Shown: one piece after another, positions 1-14,324 of the stretch
How positions within the stretch are numbered: the first letter of the stretch is position 1
Layout of the letters: every line of letters starts with the position of its first letter
Assembly: GCA_949825065.1 (NCBI GenBank)
Contig: OX463846.1
Span: forward strand, 7,769,366-7,833,365
DNA length: 64,000 bases
Direction: 5' to 3'
Source: Odontocerum albicorne
Taxonomy: Eukaryota; Arthropoda; Insecta; Trichoptera; Odontoceridae
Notes under the pieces: model-generated
The model's database searches: none
What the model was told of the DNA's origin: nothing
The model's input: only the letters and a program-made list of their open reading frames with translations
Made by a program: the position numbers and the translations under genes

Positions 1-1997
1 CTCTAAATGGACCAAAAATGATGAAAGAGAGATTAGGCTTATTTAAAATTGTTTTTTTTTTACATTTTTTTTTTTGAAAAGGGGTTTAATGAATGAAGAA
101 GTAACGCCGACTCCTTCCAAGAAAGATGGAATAAAAATAAAGGATTTTATCCCCTTGCCAACTTTTAATGCTGAGTTCTTGAAATTCATCAACCCTGAAA
201 GCAAGTTCGTGATTACGCCATTCTGCGAAACATGGCTTATTCTGCAAATGTGCCTCAGAGATTCACGATGAAATTGCTTCAAGGGTATGAGAATTTATAA
301 TAAATGAGTTTCTCAGAAACTGGTATAAATTTTTTTACTTAGAAATTCATAACAAAGCCACATTTTGCGGCAATATTATTAAGGGAGATACATTTATTAA
401 ATACATTTTGATAAAAGAGCAATTTCTGAAATTACTTACATATTTCCAAACATACGAAGACAAATTACTTGAAAAGAATTTAATATTTGTTAGTGTACGT
501 GCAGAAGTATTCGTTTTTCTTTTTTTTTTCTTTCTTTAATTTAAATGGAAATGTCAATTTGTAATTCCTTTGAATTTAGAAAATTAATTAATTTTTATAG
601 TAATTTTGGTGTTGAAAAATATATTATGAAGGCTGAGATTTTATTTAAATTTTTTTTTATTTTCTGTATTTTTTTTCATCATATATTTATTGCAAGAAAA
701 TGAAAATAGGCATTTTGCGGGAATATCAAAAATATTAGACTTACCCTCTTTTAGGAAGAAATAAGTAGCTTGATATTGATTTTAAAGGGGTATTATTACA
801 GGGCTTTTGCCGTTGATGGTTCTGTGGCGTGGATTAATCTGCCCCTAAAAGTTAGATAGATCTGCCCCTAAATGATGCGAGTAGATTTAGGAAGGACTAC
901 AAGAATACACTGCATTTCACCTGAAGCCGAATGTATCATATTGTATATCGGAATTTCAACAAAATTCTCTTTGTAGTTGACATTTCCTTAATTAATTTTC
1001 TGCGACTTTCTTATAACACGTATTTTTTTAAACATATTCAGATGTAACGACGAAACCTAATCTAATGGCCGCAGCCACCACTTTCTTATCCGTACACTTG
1101 AATGTGTGATCAGTCCGCGAGGATAGATAAAGTTTACCTTCACACCTTGCTAAGGATGACCCCTCGCGTAATTAATTTAGTTTGTCAAAAGGTTCAGTTA
1201 TCAACAACTTAACAAAATCAATGGCCGTCATCCTCCGTAGGAACACAGACATTTTTTTTCCTGGCATCATATTCGATGGAATTTCTTACAGTATTATAAT
1301 TATCATAGATGTACGTCAGTTTTCTTGAAACATGCATATAGCCTAGTAAGATAACTGACACTCAATTAAAAATAAATAGTATAAATGTTAATTTTAGAAT
1401 CAGTCAGTTGAACCGATTATATCACGAAGGGTTTTTTCATACAGTAAAAACACCCTAAAGTAAGTATGACCTCACAACGTAAGTCCTTAAAAAGCTTTTT
1501 TTTTCAAAGAACCTCTCACTTGTTCAGTGGACCATGAAGATACAGAAATCATTCATGGGTGAACAAATTTAAAAAAGGTTGTGAAATTTTGTGGAATTAA
1601 TGGTACCCCCTTTCCAGATTTTAATTTAAAAAGTTTATTAATATATTTCCTGAACCGTCACTCAAGTCTCCCCTGTTGACATTTTAATGCAAAAATAAAT
1701 TGAAATGATCGAAATATCTAACATGTTCAGCATTTTGCTGTATATTATTTGAATATAATATAAAATTTATTTTGAAATTAAAATTATATTTTAATTGACC
1801 TGATGAAAATTCGTAACGCACACTTAGCGCCAGACGCCTAAATGACGCAAAGTGCATAAATGTAAGAAAAGCTCATTCATAAACTGCCAACAGTTGTCAA
1901 CTATTAAAAAATGTCGAAAAGCCTTGCGAATTTGCAAATTTATTTTGTTTGTATATATCTTCATTGATTTATTTTTCAAGCAGAAACATCTCAAAAT
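1..1997. other. AT-rich intergenic, nothing recognised
   Basis: I see no gene, repeat family member or RNA here. The short open frames at 43-282 and 74-271 overlap on opposite strands, have no recognisable motif and look like chance frames. Homopolymer T runs near 50-75, 515-530 and 645-680 are the only structure. Confidence 0.5.
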
Positions 1998-2185
1998 GTT
2001 TTTTTTCATCTTACTCAACAAAGCAACCTTAAAATAACATGAATCCCTTATCACCTTATTAAGTATTCTGGCATACATTGTCACCCTATGTATTATTCTT
2101 AGTGCACGCAATTCTAATACATTACTTCAACTCTTTTCAGTCCTTCTCTACGTCCACATTACACTCGCAGACATCAAAGTTGGTA
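1998..2185 (-). repeat. LINE-A relic, C-terminal part
   Basis: The reverse complement aligns by eye with the relic at 37,590-37,745. Shared blocks include the stretch after the RT (gtgaaacgtgaacgtag-like), gataagggat-like and gttgagtaagatgaaaaa-like words, in the same order. I call this shared old non-LTR retrotransposon family LINE-A throughout. No open frame survives. It is a decayed fragment rather than a gene. Confidence 0.6.
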
Positions 2186-2554
2186 CTTAAATACTATTGT
2201 AGACTGTTATCTTATAAGATATTGATAATGTTCTGTTCGAGTATTTATGTTTCAGTGCCTCATTTTTTTCCTACCACTTCACGCCGTTATATAGCTCTCT
2301 AAACTCTTCAACATCTGAGAAAATACTGTCGAAATAGAATCATCAGAATCCCTCAAGTGTTTTAACATAATATGTCAAAAATGTAAACCTTTGAAGTTGC
2401 AATGGCATGGCTATACTATTAGGCTAATAAGAAAGAGTCCAAAGTAGAGGAGACTAGTCTTTAAACAAATATTCAAGTGCTGATTGCAATGGATGAGAAC
2501 TTAAGTCATTCCTTATTTCAATGAAAATAGATTGCACGGATTGTATAATATTAC

Positions 2555-2765
2555 ACTTTCGTTGTATCCAGTACAACCTGGTGGACTTATTGCAATATGG
2601 CATTATCTTCCAACTAACCAAAAGGATTTTAAAGAAGCCTTAAGTGAAAAACAGACTGGGATTCTTTATAAAAAAAATTGGTTTCCAACGGGAATTGAAC
2701 TTGCGATTTCAGGGTTGAGAGGCAAGTGTCTTAACAACTAGGCTACGAAGGTCGTAAAAATAGTA
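2555..2765 (-). repeat. tRNA-derived SINE, full-length copy
   Basis: On the minus strand it starts with a tRNA-like head: A-box-like TAGCCTAGTTG near 2740, and B-box-like GTTCAATTCCC near 2695. A body follows with paired words for 'gattttcacttaagacctc'. It ends in the family tail (minus strand: ggaagat..tgcc..attgcaataag..ccaccaggttgtac, then acaacgaaagtg). The same layout recurs at 8.7, 24.1, 35.8, 36.5, 42.4, 46.7 and 63.0 kb, which defines the family. Such SINEs are transcribed by RNA polymerase III and moved by a partner LINE (family knowledge). Confidence 0.8.
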
Positions 2766-2875
2766 AAAAATAGATGACACAGTGCTCAAAAAAAGTGAAA
2801 TAAATAGCGTGGCTTTGACAAAAGATCATAACAAATTTGGTCAAATATTATTAATAATTACTACAAAGATTAATG

Positions 2876-3335
2876 ATTTCCGGATGTTTAAAGAACGCTA
2901 TCTGGAAAAACAAGTACATAAACATCCAAAGCAAGGTGAGGATATACAATACCTGTGTGCGCTCCATAATGACATACAGCATAGAGTCCAGAGCCGACAC
3001 TGTCAGAACTAAAAATCTCCTTCGAACCAACGAAATGAAGGTACTTAGGAGTATCGCTGGCAAAACCCTTCGTGATAGAGTACGAAACACAGAAATCCAA
3101 AGGATGTGCGAAGTTGAAGATATTGTCAGATGGGGACGACAGAGAAGAATGTTCCGGAACGAACATGTATCCATAATGGCGGAACCAAGAGCCGTAAGAA
3201 TGGGCAGGGACAGTATCCCCCAAACAAGCAGACCTCCAGGACGACCTCCCAAAAGATGGAAAGACAGCTGGCAGTCGACGTAACAAAATAGAAACGAAGA
3301 TGCAGGACCATAACAGGCCAACAGGCCTAAAAGAA
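2876..3335 (+). pseudogene. RTE-like non-LTR retrotransposon, 3' fragment (C-terminus of RT protein)
   Basis: The open frame ending at 3283 carries the region after the RT palm that is typical of RTE-type endonuclease/reverse transcriptase proteins. It has SKVRIYNTCVRSIMTYSIE (usual LxYGxExW-type segment), then KTLRDRVRN and DIVRWGRQRR (usual RWxGHVxR segment), then GRPPKRW. The endonuclease, YxDD box and everything 5' are missing, as expected of 5'-truncated LINE copies. After the stop comes a 3' end rich in GAA repeats (3328-3344). The closest relative in the window is the minus-strand copy at 24.6-25.1 kb. It is not expected to make a working protein. Confidence 0.75.
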
Positions 3336-3339
3336 GAAG

Positions 3340-3565
3340 AAGATGTATTGAGTAAGATGAAAAAGAGCACTCTTAAATAGTTTGGGTACGTGGAACGAAT
3401 GAACGAAGAAATACTAATAAAAAAATACATTGAAATAGTGATTAGAAGGCATAGTAGCGGAAATCCAATGAAGATATTGTTTGATAAGGTGAAGAAAAAA
3501 AACCAGGTAAGAAATAAGAGAAATCATGGAAGCTTTGAGAAAAGTTGTTTGAATCTAGAAATAGT
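3340..3565 (+). repeat. LINE-A relic, C-terminal part
   Basis: Carries the family words gagtaagatgaaaaagagca, tttgggtacgtggaacgaatgaacgaagaaa and a degraded remnant of the RPRKIW-type segment, matching 37,730-37,900. Part survives as an 84-codon chance-length frame (3390-3644). It directly follows the RTE fragment, so one may have inserted next to the other. Confidence 0.6.
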
Positions 3566-3692
3566 GAAATATACAATACATATCATTATATTATATACTC
3601 GTAATTCCTTTCTTTCTTCGAAAAAAATATTTTTATTTTCGTAACGCACTAAAAAAATGGAAAAAATTATGAAGGTCAAAACCTAAGTTATT

Positions 3693-3737
3693 TTAAATTT
3701 TGCCATTTCAATTACAAATTGAAATGACAAAATTTAA
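3693..3737. repeat. Short perfect-looking inverted repeat
   Basis: Two 21-bp arms (3693-3713 and 3717-3737) are reverse complements with a single mismatch, separated by only 3 bases. They would fold into a tight AT-rich hairpin. No target duplication is evident, so it may be a MITE relic or a chance palindrome in AT-rich DNA. Confidence 0.6.
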
Positions 3738-4785
3738 GTCTTAAGTTTAAGGGGTGATCCGTTCTTTGAATAGATTCTGAATACGATCAAATTCTCTTTT
3801 CCCGCTGACGGAGAGTTTTCTATGAAAGCTCTCGTCTCTCGCATTACCACTCTCGCGATAATTTAAATTTGCAAAACGTGTGATTTACTAAATGACGTAA
3901 TTAAAATTCCATACGTAGGAATTAGTATCTCGCAGTAATTAAAACTTGAGTATAGCTGAGTGCGCTTTCTCTTTTCTGCGTCATTAAACAGAAAACATAT
4001 TCGTTCTATGTAATTAACGTACGGGAACGTTTCAACACTGTTTTTACGGCAATACTGAATCGAGAATTTAATCACTTAACTATATATACTCGTATATATA
4101 GTTCCAAGATGAATTGATTTCTTTGTTTGTGAGGATCTTGATAGTATGATTTTTAAGTAACTCGTTTAACGAAGCGTGAATAATGTATACTTGTTAACTG
4201 CATATATGGAATTCTTAACTCATATATTATATATCACTTTTAAGTGCTATAAAACGCACCATTTACGCGCCACTACATCACTGTTTTCATTTGTCAATAT
4301 ACACTTAATGATCAAGCGGTTCAAAGCGTAGAGGTTATGGGTGATCTTGGTGTCCATTTTCCTTCCGTATGAATGTCAATAGTAACGCTCGGTGTGGTGC
4401 GATGCGGGCTATCTGTCATAAGACGGTGCTATGTCGTTTAAGCAACTGTGTGCTTGTACATCGTTAATGTTTTGTAAATTTTGAAAGAATTTGACTTGTA
4501 TTCTTGCATACTTATATGTTATTTAATTTGTTTCACAGCGTAAATTTTTTTTTTAGTTTGAATGTAATTGTCTCAAAACGTTTTTTTATTTCTATTTTTT
4601 AGGTTGATTCTTCTTTGTACTGAGCGAAGTACTCCCTACTTATATTTATTTTTTTAATATTGTTTACGGTATATTGTACTGTTGATGAAACAAATAAATT
4701 ACCACTGTCATCATGTATGTGATTATCATATGAACGAGATAGAGAAGAAATACTCTAGACTATTGAGATTCCTAATGAAAATTAC
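3738..4785. other. Intergenic, nothing recognised
   Basis: No coding motif or family repeat was found. Two clustered TACTCGTA octamers (about 3596 just upstream and 4087) belong to an over-represented word discussed in the findings. The frame at 3863-4075 on the minus strand is unconvincing. Confidence 0.45.
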
Positions 4786-5012
4786 AGGACCACTCAAGAA
4801 TTTATAACCATTGACGATATTGTATTATATGTATAAAGCATTGGTAAAAAGCAGCCTGAAGTATACCTGTAATTGGTTTTTCTTAAATATCGATTATGAA
4901 AAACCATTCCGATGGAACCAGGAAGATTGTTACAAAGTTCAACTGAATGGACTAGAAAAGATTATGTGTGGTATTAGTACGAGTATACAAAAGCTTCTAC
5001 CACTTTTAACAT
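4786..5012 (+). pseudogene. Possible non-LTR reverse transcriptase relic
   Basis: The 67-codon frame reads YMYKALVKSSLKYTCNWFFL and later LNGLEKIMCGISTSI. It resembles the segment after the palm of jockey/I/R1-type reverse transcriptases (LYKALVRSxLxYGxxxW ... LRLxLGxxxSTP). Conserved glycines are replaced and the copy is short. No upstream RT motif was seen. I infer an old relic rather than a gene; confidence is limited because the match is one short block. Confidence 0.4.
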
Positions 5013-5062
5013 AATTTTCAGATTGTATCCATAACGCAAGGTAACTTTTATTGACCTCATCA

Positions 5063-5446
5063 TCAGCAGCCCGTCTCCGTCCAAAGTTGAATATAGGCCT
5101 CATCTCTCCTCCTCCATTCCTATCTTTCCTGGGCACATCGTTTCCATTTGCTCCCGGCCACTCTTCTAATGCAGTCTGACCACCGTGACTGAGGACGGCC
5201 CACACTTATTCTCTGTCTTGGGCGCCAATCCAGCACTTTCTGGGTCCATCTATCATCTGTGCATCTGGCAATGTGTCCTGCCCAGTTCCACTTCTGAATG
5301 GCGACTCTTTCGGCGACATCAGCTACTTTGGTATGCTGCCTTATCCATTCATTGATTCTCCTATCCCTCAGAGAGATATTTAACATTCTTCTCTCCATGA
5401 CCCTCTGCGTCACCATGAGCTTGTGCATAATCTGTTTATTCAGCAC
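5063..5446 (-). pseudogene. RTE-like retrotransposon, C-terminal fragment with in-frame stop
   Basis: The minus-strand frame carries TQRVMERRMLNISLRDR, WNWAGHIARCTDDRW, and RPQSRWSDCIRRVAGSKWKR, an ordered set typical of the C-terminus of RTE-type reverse transcriptase proteins. After CAQER there is an in-frame TAG at about 5120-5122. The same frame then continues EWRRRDEAYIQLWTETGC to a TGA at 5063-5065, which is the usual family ending, so the TAG is a disabling mutation. Everything upstream of 5446 is missing (5' truncation). It is a different subfamily from the copies at 2.9, 25.9, 30.4 and 47.6 kb. Confidence 0.8.
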
Positions 5447-5834
5447 CGATGTTTATTGTATTCAGAACCGATGTATAACTTAAACTTAAACCATATTTCA
5501 TAGGTTTAACAAAATGGAAAGATGTTGAAAACATGTGTTGAAAAATGTATTCACATTTTTAAAAAGGTTCAATTCAATCATTAGGGCTATAAAAAATATA
5601 GAGGGTAACGAATTGAAACTCTCTAAAATAATGTGTGACCGAAAAAATAATACAAACTCGTAACATACATGCGTAGTATTTGCATATAAAAATATTAACA
5701 GGGATTGCCAATCGCGCCAAATTAGATTCCCAAGCTTAAGCCCATGAAGGTATCTCATGAGGGATTTTATCTTTAAAGCTATGCGTAATATTTACAAAAG
5801 GACTTAGTACCAACCTTGACACTAAAAACCTGGA

Positions 5835-5952
5835 GAACTTGCTGCAAATTTCTTCCAAATAACCAGAAAGGTTATTTTTTTATTAAACTTCGGGAATCGA
5901 ATCTGAACTCTCCAGAAAGAAGACAAGATTCTAACTAACCATCCTTCATATA
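5835..5952 (-). repeat. Decayed SINE
   Basis: Shows the family's core words in the minus orientation: cttgctgcaaatttcttcca, aataaccagaaaggt, then gggaatcgaatctgaact (B-box region) and tctaactaaccatc (A-box region). Many changes mark an old copy. Confidence 0.5.
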
Positions 5953-6764
5953 TTTTTTTTATATAAACTCATTTCACTAATGCTCACATGTTCAAATGTA
6001 GTATATCAAATAAATATAAGATAAATATTATTATCATATATAAATCAAGGAAAGCGCATACTTGAAGAAAGGTTTACACTTGAACATAGATTTCCAGTTT
6101 TGTTTGTTTTTTTTTCAATATTACCGATATTTAGTTTAAAACATTCAAAAGTTTTGTAATCATTTAATAAAATTTATAACACTGTTCATTTAATAATGTT
6201 TTAATAATTTAATAAAATATTTTAGTTTCTTTTGATATTTTTTTAATAAATTAACTACAAAGAGTTAACAATCAAAAACACACCTTTTAAATAACAATTA
6301 TATTTCACTTAAATCATGTGCTCAGTCAGTGTTAACTATAATTTATATATTCGTTTAAAAAATAACTATGGGATTAAGGGTTGTTTCTAGGTACTTTCCC
6401 TCCCTCAAATAACGTATTAATCACTTCGGCTCAATGCTACAAGGGTCCTTCTCGGAAAAAAGATGTTGTTTAGGAAAAGGTTGATCAGGCCTCACTAAAG
6501 CCCGGCTTATTTTGTGGGGCACCCAGATACAATTTATGGCCGTGTATACGATGATAATTCCCGCAAAAAGATAAATAAAGGAGCATTATTAAGCTAGGCG
6601 CGATTAAAGTCCCCGAATACACTACACTCTTGAAATATTCCCTTCATCCCTTCATTTCTACCTTCAACCTATTGGATTGATTTACGATAAAAAATGTAAT
6701 CGAGATATTACTAATGGATAGTCAATATATATAGAAATACGTGGACTGGGAAGAATATAAGGGA
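5953..6764. other. Intergenic, nothing recognised
   Basis: AT-rich with one less AT-rich block (6360-6660) holding words such as aagcccggcttattttgtgg that look like degenerate repeat DNA. I cannot place it in a family. No gene seen. Confidence 0.4.
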
Positions 6765-6860
6765 TGACGATGTATGTATGACACAATACGAAATGAAGTG
6801 GCAAATGTAATATGATACATGCAAAATAAAGAAGATTATTAGGTGATTTAGGCACGTACA
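6765..6860 (+). repeat. LINE-A relic (plus strand)
   Basis: The words gatgtatgtatgacacaatacgaaatg and agaagattattaggtgatttaggcacg match the gataatgtata..gaa.. and gagatggtttaggcatatgg positions of the 37.6-37.8 kb relic. It ends where the minus-strand relic begins, giving an end-to-end junction at about 6,865. Confidence 0.45.
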
Positions 6861-6869
6861 TACACACAT

Positions 6870-7290
6870 ACCATGACGATGTTCCCCTGTTGGGGTAGTC
6901 AGAGAGGACAGAATGTCAAACTTCCCTATCTCGACACCCGTATTTTGCCTTTCCACATCCGCACACCGTCTCAAACAGCACCTACGATCTCTCTTACATC
7001 TTACTTTTTTTTCTTTCAAAGTATATTAAGTTTATATAACCATATTTTTCTAGCTATTTGTTTTAGTAGTCTTTATTCATTCATTCTACGTGCCCAACCC
7101 ATCTCAAAATACTCATTTTCAGCTTACTCAGCAAATCAGCTTTATGTTCACATTAATCCTAATCATTCCATTCCATATTCTTCCATACATTGTCATCTCA
7201 TATATTCTTCTCAGTGTACGCATTTCTACAGCATTTATTTAGCTTCGTACAGCCATTTTTCACATTCATATTTGACTATAAATCAAAATT
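6870..7290 (-). repeat. LINE-A relic (minus strand)
   Basis: The minus strand carries the family 3' end: gatagagaaagtctgac-like region at 6905-6945, tgagatgggttgggcacgtagaatgaatga at 7075-7110, and the gtataacagaa-like stretch at 7180-7250. It matches the relics at 14.3-15.0, 33.6 and 37.2-37.9 kb. The 141-codon plus-strand frame over it (6873-7298) is an accident of this pyrimidine-rich strand. Confidence 0.65.
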
Positions 7291-7576
7291 GGTACTAAAA
7301 TATTGTAGTGGCCTGTCATTATAGCACATTTTGATATTTTCCGATTCAAATCATTTTGTTTTATTTCCTATTGTTACCTGTAATTCGTAAGAAAAAGACG
7401 AAAAAAGTATGGTCAATTCTATGTGATGTAGTCAGAAGAAAGAACCGTATTAATTCTGAGAAATCAAACGATTAGTATGAAAAGGTAAATTAATTTGTAT
7501 GAAGCAAAATATGTGTGCTGCGTTCGTCACATTTAGTCCTCTGTGTATACCGACAGCAAGAAATTCGTGATAGTAC

Positions 7577-7740
7577 TATTATATTTATTTATTTATTTCA
7601 TTCATTTTATTTATTTAATTTATTTATTTATTATTTTTTTTTTTTTATTTATTTTATTTTTTTTATTTTTTTATTTTTTTTTATTTATTTTATTTATTTT
7701 ATTTATTGTATTTATTTTATTTATTTTATTTATTTTATTA
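7577..7740. repeat. TTTA/TTTTA simple-sequence tract
   Basis: About 160 bases of imperfect TTTA repeats. It joins directly to the dispersed repeat at 7741-7895, whose other copy (21,742-21,915) also ends in an AAATA tail. It is therefore best read as the over-long 3' tail of a minus-strand retroposon. Open frames across it are meaningless. Confidence 0.8.
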
Positions 7741-7895
7741 TTACACATGACAAGAAATATACACAATTTGTGCATAAACAACAGGTAATTTGATTTGGAC
7801 ATACAATTTTAATGGATCTGGGTTTGTTGCCTTTCATTTGTCGTATCCCCAGTTAACTAAGCTTTTGCCTGTATCTCACTGAGGATATTTAGCAT
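7741..7895 (-). repeat. Dispersed repeat R2 (second copy at 21.7 kb)
   Basis: The blocks tttaatggatctgggtttgt, tgcctttcatttgtcgt, cccagt..acta and tatctcactgagga occur in inverted orientation at 21,745-21,840 in the same order. The downstream caagaaatataca..aatttg is shared too. With its A-rich tail this looks like the 3' end of a non-LTR element. No coding part is visible. Confidence 0.7.
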
Positions 7896-7964
7896 GAAAT
7901 AATAAATCGATACTTCTTTCCGATTTTCGATTACACAAAAAAAACCCCGCTGCACGCACTATGC

Positions 7965-8300
7965 ATTGTAGTAACATGGCATTTACATACTATGCATTGT
8001 AGAAGAAAACGATGATAGTACTTTGCATTGTAGTAACATTGTATATACATACTATGCACTGTAGAAGAAAATCGTGATAGTAATTTGCATTATAGTAACA
8101 TTGCATATACCATACACACTATGCATTGTAGAAAAAAATTGTGATAGTGCGTTGCATTATAGTAACATTGTATGTACGAGTACATACTATTATTGTAGAA
8201 GAAAATCGCGATAGTAATTTGCATTACAGTACATACTATTCATTGTAGAAGAAAATCGTGATAGTAATATGCATTTTACGTACATACCACGCATTGTTTT
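7965..8300. repeat. Minisatellite, ~65-bp unit
   Basis: At least five diverged copies of a unit containing catactatgcattgtagaag, aaaatcgtgatagtaatttg and cattatagtaacattg. Unit starts lie near 7990, 8048, 8118, 8190 and 8230. Copies differ in length through small deletions. There is no coding potential. Confidence 0.8.
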
Positions 8301-8734
8301 ATCATTAATAATGCCGTTATGTTATGAGTTTTTTTATTAATTTAACATTCTACGTAGATGATACCTTGCAAACCTGGTGAAAAAAATGCTTATTGCTTCT
8401 AGCAACTATAAAAAACTATTTTTTAACAAAAACAGTCAAATTTTTAAATACAGTGGTAATATTGTGTGAAAAAAAGATATCTTGTAAACAGTATTCTTTA
8501 TTTTACATTCATCCTAATTTAAGGGTGACGAAACACTTTATTTGAGAGAGATTATTTCAAATCTAGATTTGATTGGTCAACATTTGAAAAATCGATGAAA
8601 TGCAACAAATTTTTCGGTTACCATTACTCAGGGATACATTTTCAGTTTGCTTAGGTGGTTTTAAAGTGACTAATGAGATATTTTCTATGTTTTAAATTTC
8701 TACTTATTCTTTTATTATAAAACGAATAAAAATT
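8301..8734. other. Intergenic, nothing recognised
   Basis: AT-rich. No gene, RNA or family repeat seen. Confidence 0.4.
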
Positions 8735-8945
8735 GATAATCTCCATGGCTTAGTTAGTAAGACACCTATCTTCCAGGTCAGGAGTAGCGAGATCGATTCC
8801 CGCTGGACCCCAGAATTTTTTTAAAAAGGTTTTAGTCCTTTTTTAACACCAAGCTTGTCTAACATATTTCATCAAGAGATTGCTACATGACAATCAATCC
8901 ACTAGGTAGTACTGTATACAAAGAAAATTTACTATAATATACAAG
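8735..8945 (+). repeat. tRNA-derived SINE
   Basis: Head has A-box-like TGGCTTAGTTAGTAAGACAC and B-box-like GATCGATTCCC, followed by the family body (ttttaaaaaggttttagtcc) and the tail agagattgctacatgacaat..actgtatacaaagaaaattta. Moderately diverged. The head looks like a tRNA, but the anticodon arm does not close cleanly, so it is not a functional tRNA gene. Confidence 0.75.
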
Positions 8946-12096
<3,151 letters not shown>

Positions 12097-12525
12097 AATA
12101 AGAGACGTTGAAGGACACCAATGTAGCTAACAAGAGTACCATCTGATAATCCAGCAAATAAGAGTCGTTGAAGGACACACATGTCGCTAACAAGAGTACA
12201 ATCTGGTAATCTAGCAAATAAGAGACATTGAAGGGTATCATGTCGCTAACAAGAGTACCATCTGGTAATTTAGCAAATAAGAGGCGTTGAAGGACACCAA
12301 TGTCGCTAACAAGAGTACAATTTGGTAATCTAGCAAATAAGATACGTTGAAGGGCACCAATGTCGCTAACTAGAGTACCATCTGATAATCCAGCAAATAA
12401 GGGACGTTAAAGGACACCAATGTCACTAACAAGAGTATCATTTGGTAATCTAGCAAATAAGATACGTTAAAGGACACCAATGTTGCTAAAAAAGTACCAT
12501 CTGCTAATCTAGTAAATAAGAAAGA
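12097..12525. repeat. Minisatellite, 60-bp unit, about 7 copies
   Basis: Near-exact 60-bp period. Each unit has aaataagagacgttgaagga, caccaatgtcgctaacaaga and gtaccatctggtaatctagc. Copies differ by scattered substitutions and the last has short deletions. Units abut directly with no unique spacers, so this is a minisatellite. Confidence 0.95.
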
Positions 12526-12579
12526 TAAAATATGAATGCTGATCAAAAACGACCTGCGAGAAAAGCCAGCCTGTAAGGG

Positions 12580-12655
12580 AATTCACCAGAAATTGAACCT
12601 GGGACACCCGCTTGCTTAGCATTACCGTTACACTACGAGTGCCATCAAATTAGGG
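12580..12655 (-). repeat. tRNA-like pseudogene or SINE head
   Basis: The minus strand reads ggcactcgtagtgtaacggt (A-box TAGTGTAACGG fits TRGYNNANNGG) and later GGTTCAATTTC (one change from the B-box). No family body follows, and the stems are imperfect. It could be a decayed tRNA gene or a different SINE. Confidence 0.5.
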
Positions 12656-13698
12656 TTTCAGTGTTAAAGAAAAACACAGAACTTTGTATTTAGTGAAATT
12701 GATGGACCAAGTGAAAGGCGCAACAGGGCTCGTTACCCTTAAGAACTGTTATTCGAACAGCGAAGTGCTGAGATGGAGGGATAAAGTCGTAAAGGACTAT
12801 CATGAAAGTTACAATATTCAATCATGAGCTTAACGACGGGGTGGTATTTAATAAATACGACCGCTTCATCACAGGCCTAGCCTAATGTGCTTGTATTTTT
12901 CGTCTTATGAATTTCTTATCTACTCAATCAATTTATATGACTTGAAAGCAAATTGCAGAGGCTCATTTATATTGTATTTTTTATCAACACATCTTGTTCG
13001 TTCATTCAAGTATTTTAGAAAAAAATAAAAAAACAAAACGTAAAATACGTAATCTTACGTTCGACATCCCTTGCTCACACCATGGAAAGGAGAAAAGCTC
13101 ATCTGTATCCACGGGAGATAACATCAGGAGACCGGACCACGTATCTATGGCTGTCCCAGCACAGGGTATCCCCTGGCATGACGTGAAACAAAACTTCTCC
13201 CTCGTTTTATATTTTATGTCTCGTCTCGTTATGCGTCATGTGTGAAAAGTGAAAGTTGTGTATATTCAAGGTTTCGTAGGGTAATAATATTGAGATATGA
13301 TCTGGCACAGATTATTTTTAAGCAACATTTAAGGGTAGCAATTTTATACTTGAAATATTTTCTTTATAAAATTGGAAGTATGATTTTAATATTAAATATA
13401 ACGTACTGTAACGTTTAATATTTCTAAAAAAGCTTGAAGTTCTATTCGTTTTTTGTGTATATTTATTTTATAAGGCTTATATATTACAGGTTAAACCTAA
13501 TAACGTACAACGCTTAAAATATATATACAGTAACAAGAAATACTGATGACCCTAGGTGTTGGCGGAGAAGAAAGAAAAACTGTAGAGTTTGATGTGTAAA
13601 TTATATAAGAGATGGGAAGAAAAATATATGAGAATGAGTGTATGAAATCTAAAGTTATGGTGAAAGAAAAATGAAGAAGAAAAAGTAAATGCCATGCA
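12656..13698. other. Intergenic, nothing recognised
   Basis: The 83-codon frame at 12,994-13,245 has no recognisable motif. No repeat family assigned. Confidence 0.4.
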
Positions 13699-14317
13699 CG
13701 AGGGTCATCCAGAAAGTAAATTACAACATTTATGTAGGATCGAAAAATGCTTGTATTTAATTGAAATTCACAGGATACTTCACAAATATATCAAATTATT
13801 TTTCAACGTAATCGCCGTTGAGATCGAGACATTTCTGTAGTCGGGGCACCAGCTCTTTCAGCCACTTCTTCACAGCTTCCTCGACCTTCTGATCGTTAGA
13901 AAATTGTTGGGGTGTAGTGACACACCCACGTATCATCCCCCGTCACGATAGAGTCCAGAAAAGCTTCTCCCTCCTGTGCAAAACGATCCAAAAATTCACG
14001 TGCGGCGGTCACGCGATTTTGACGGTGCTCCGGTGTGAGCATTCTGGTCACCCATCTCGCACACAACTTCTTGTAACCAAGTTTTTCCGGCACAATATCA
14101 CCAAGGAGACTTTGAGAAATGTCAGGAAATTCTTCGTGAAGGTCGGCCTCTTCATCGGAAGAATTTACTGTGACTGAACAAAATGGCCGACAAATACGCG
14201 GGACCAAACAAACTGACCGTTAGGATCCAACCTACACGCCAGGTGCGCCAACTTCGAAACAAAAAATTTCCCCCGGTCTCAGGAGCCCTTGTAACCTTAC
14301 TTTCCAGACTACCCTCG
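13699..14317 (-). mobile_element. Mariner deletion derivative, 619 bp
   Basis: The terminal inverted repeats begin CGAGGGTCATCCAGAAAGTA (left, 13,699) and CGAGGGTAGTCTGGAAAGTA (right, read on the minus strand, ending at 14,317). The right side has TA at 14,318-14,319; the left has CA, one change from the TA duplication expected of mariners. Both ends survive but the middle of the transposase is deleted, so it could move only in trans. TIRs and protein place it in a different subfamily from the 40.7 kb element. Confidence 0.85.
13796..14207 (-). pseudogene. Mariner transposase, internally deleted
   Basis: The minus-strand frame has LGYKKLCARWVTRMLTPEHR and FLDSIVTGDDTWVCHYTP, the linker and the first catalytic Asp region of mariner transposases. 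The frame then breaks, and a second frame resumes near the C-terminus with KKWLKELVPRLQKCLDLNG and DYVEK before a stop at 13,796-13,798. The segment with the second and third catalytic Asp (HDN and SPDLAPSD in the family) is gone. The N-terminal helix-turn-helix domains are mostly absent too. No activity is possible. Confidence 0.85.
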
Positions 14318-14324
14318 TATATAA

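Noticed and set aside
2851..3430. 156- and 180-codon minus-strand frames
   Set aside because: They are shadows of the plus-strand RTE-like fragment, which has the recognisable motifs.
6873..7298. 141-codon plus-strand frame
   Set aside because: It runs opposite to a LINE-A relic and is low-complexity Ser/Tyr/His/Phe from pyrimidine-rich DNA.
12097..12525. CRISPR-like regular 60-bp spacing
   Set aside because: Whole units repeat with no unique spacers, and the DNA is eukaryotic. It is a minisatellite.
12994..13245. 83-codon frame as a small gene
   Set aside because: No motif, no repeat of it elsewhere and no supporting context. I could not tell it from chance.
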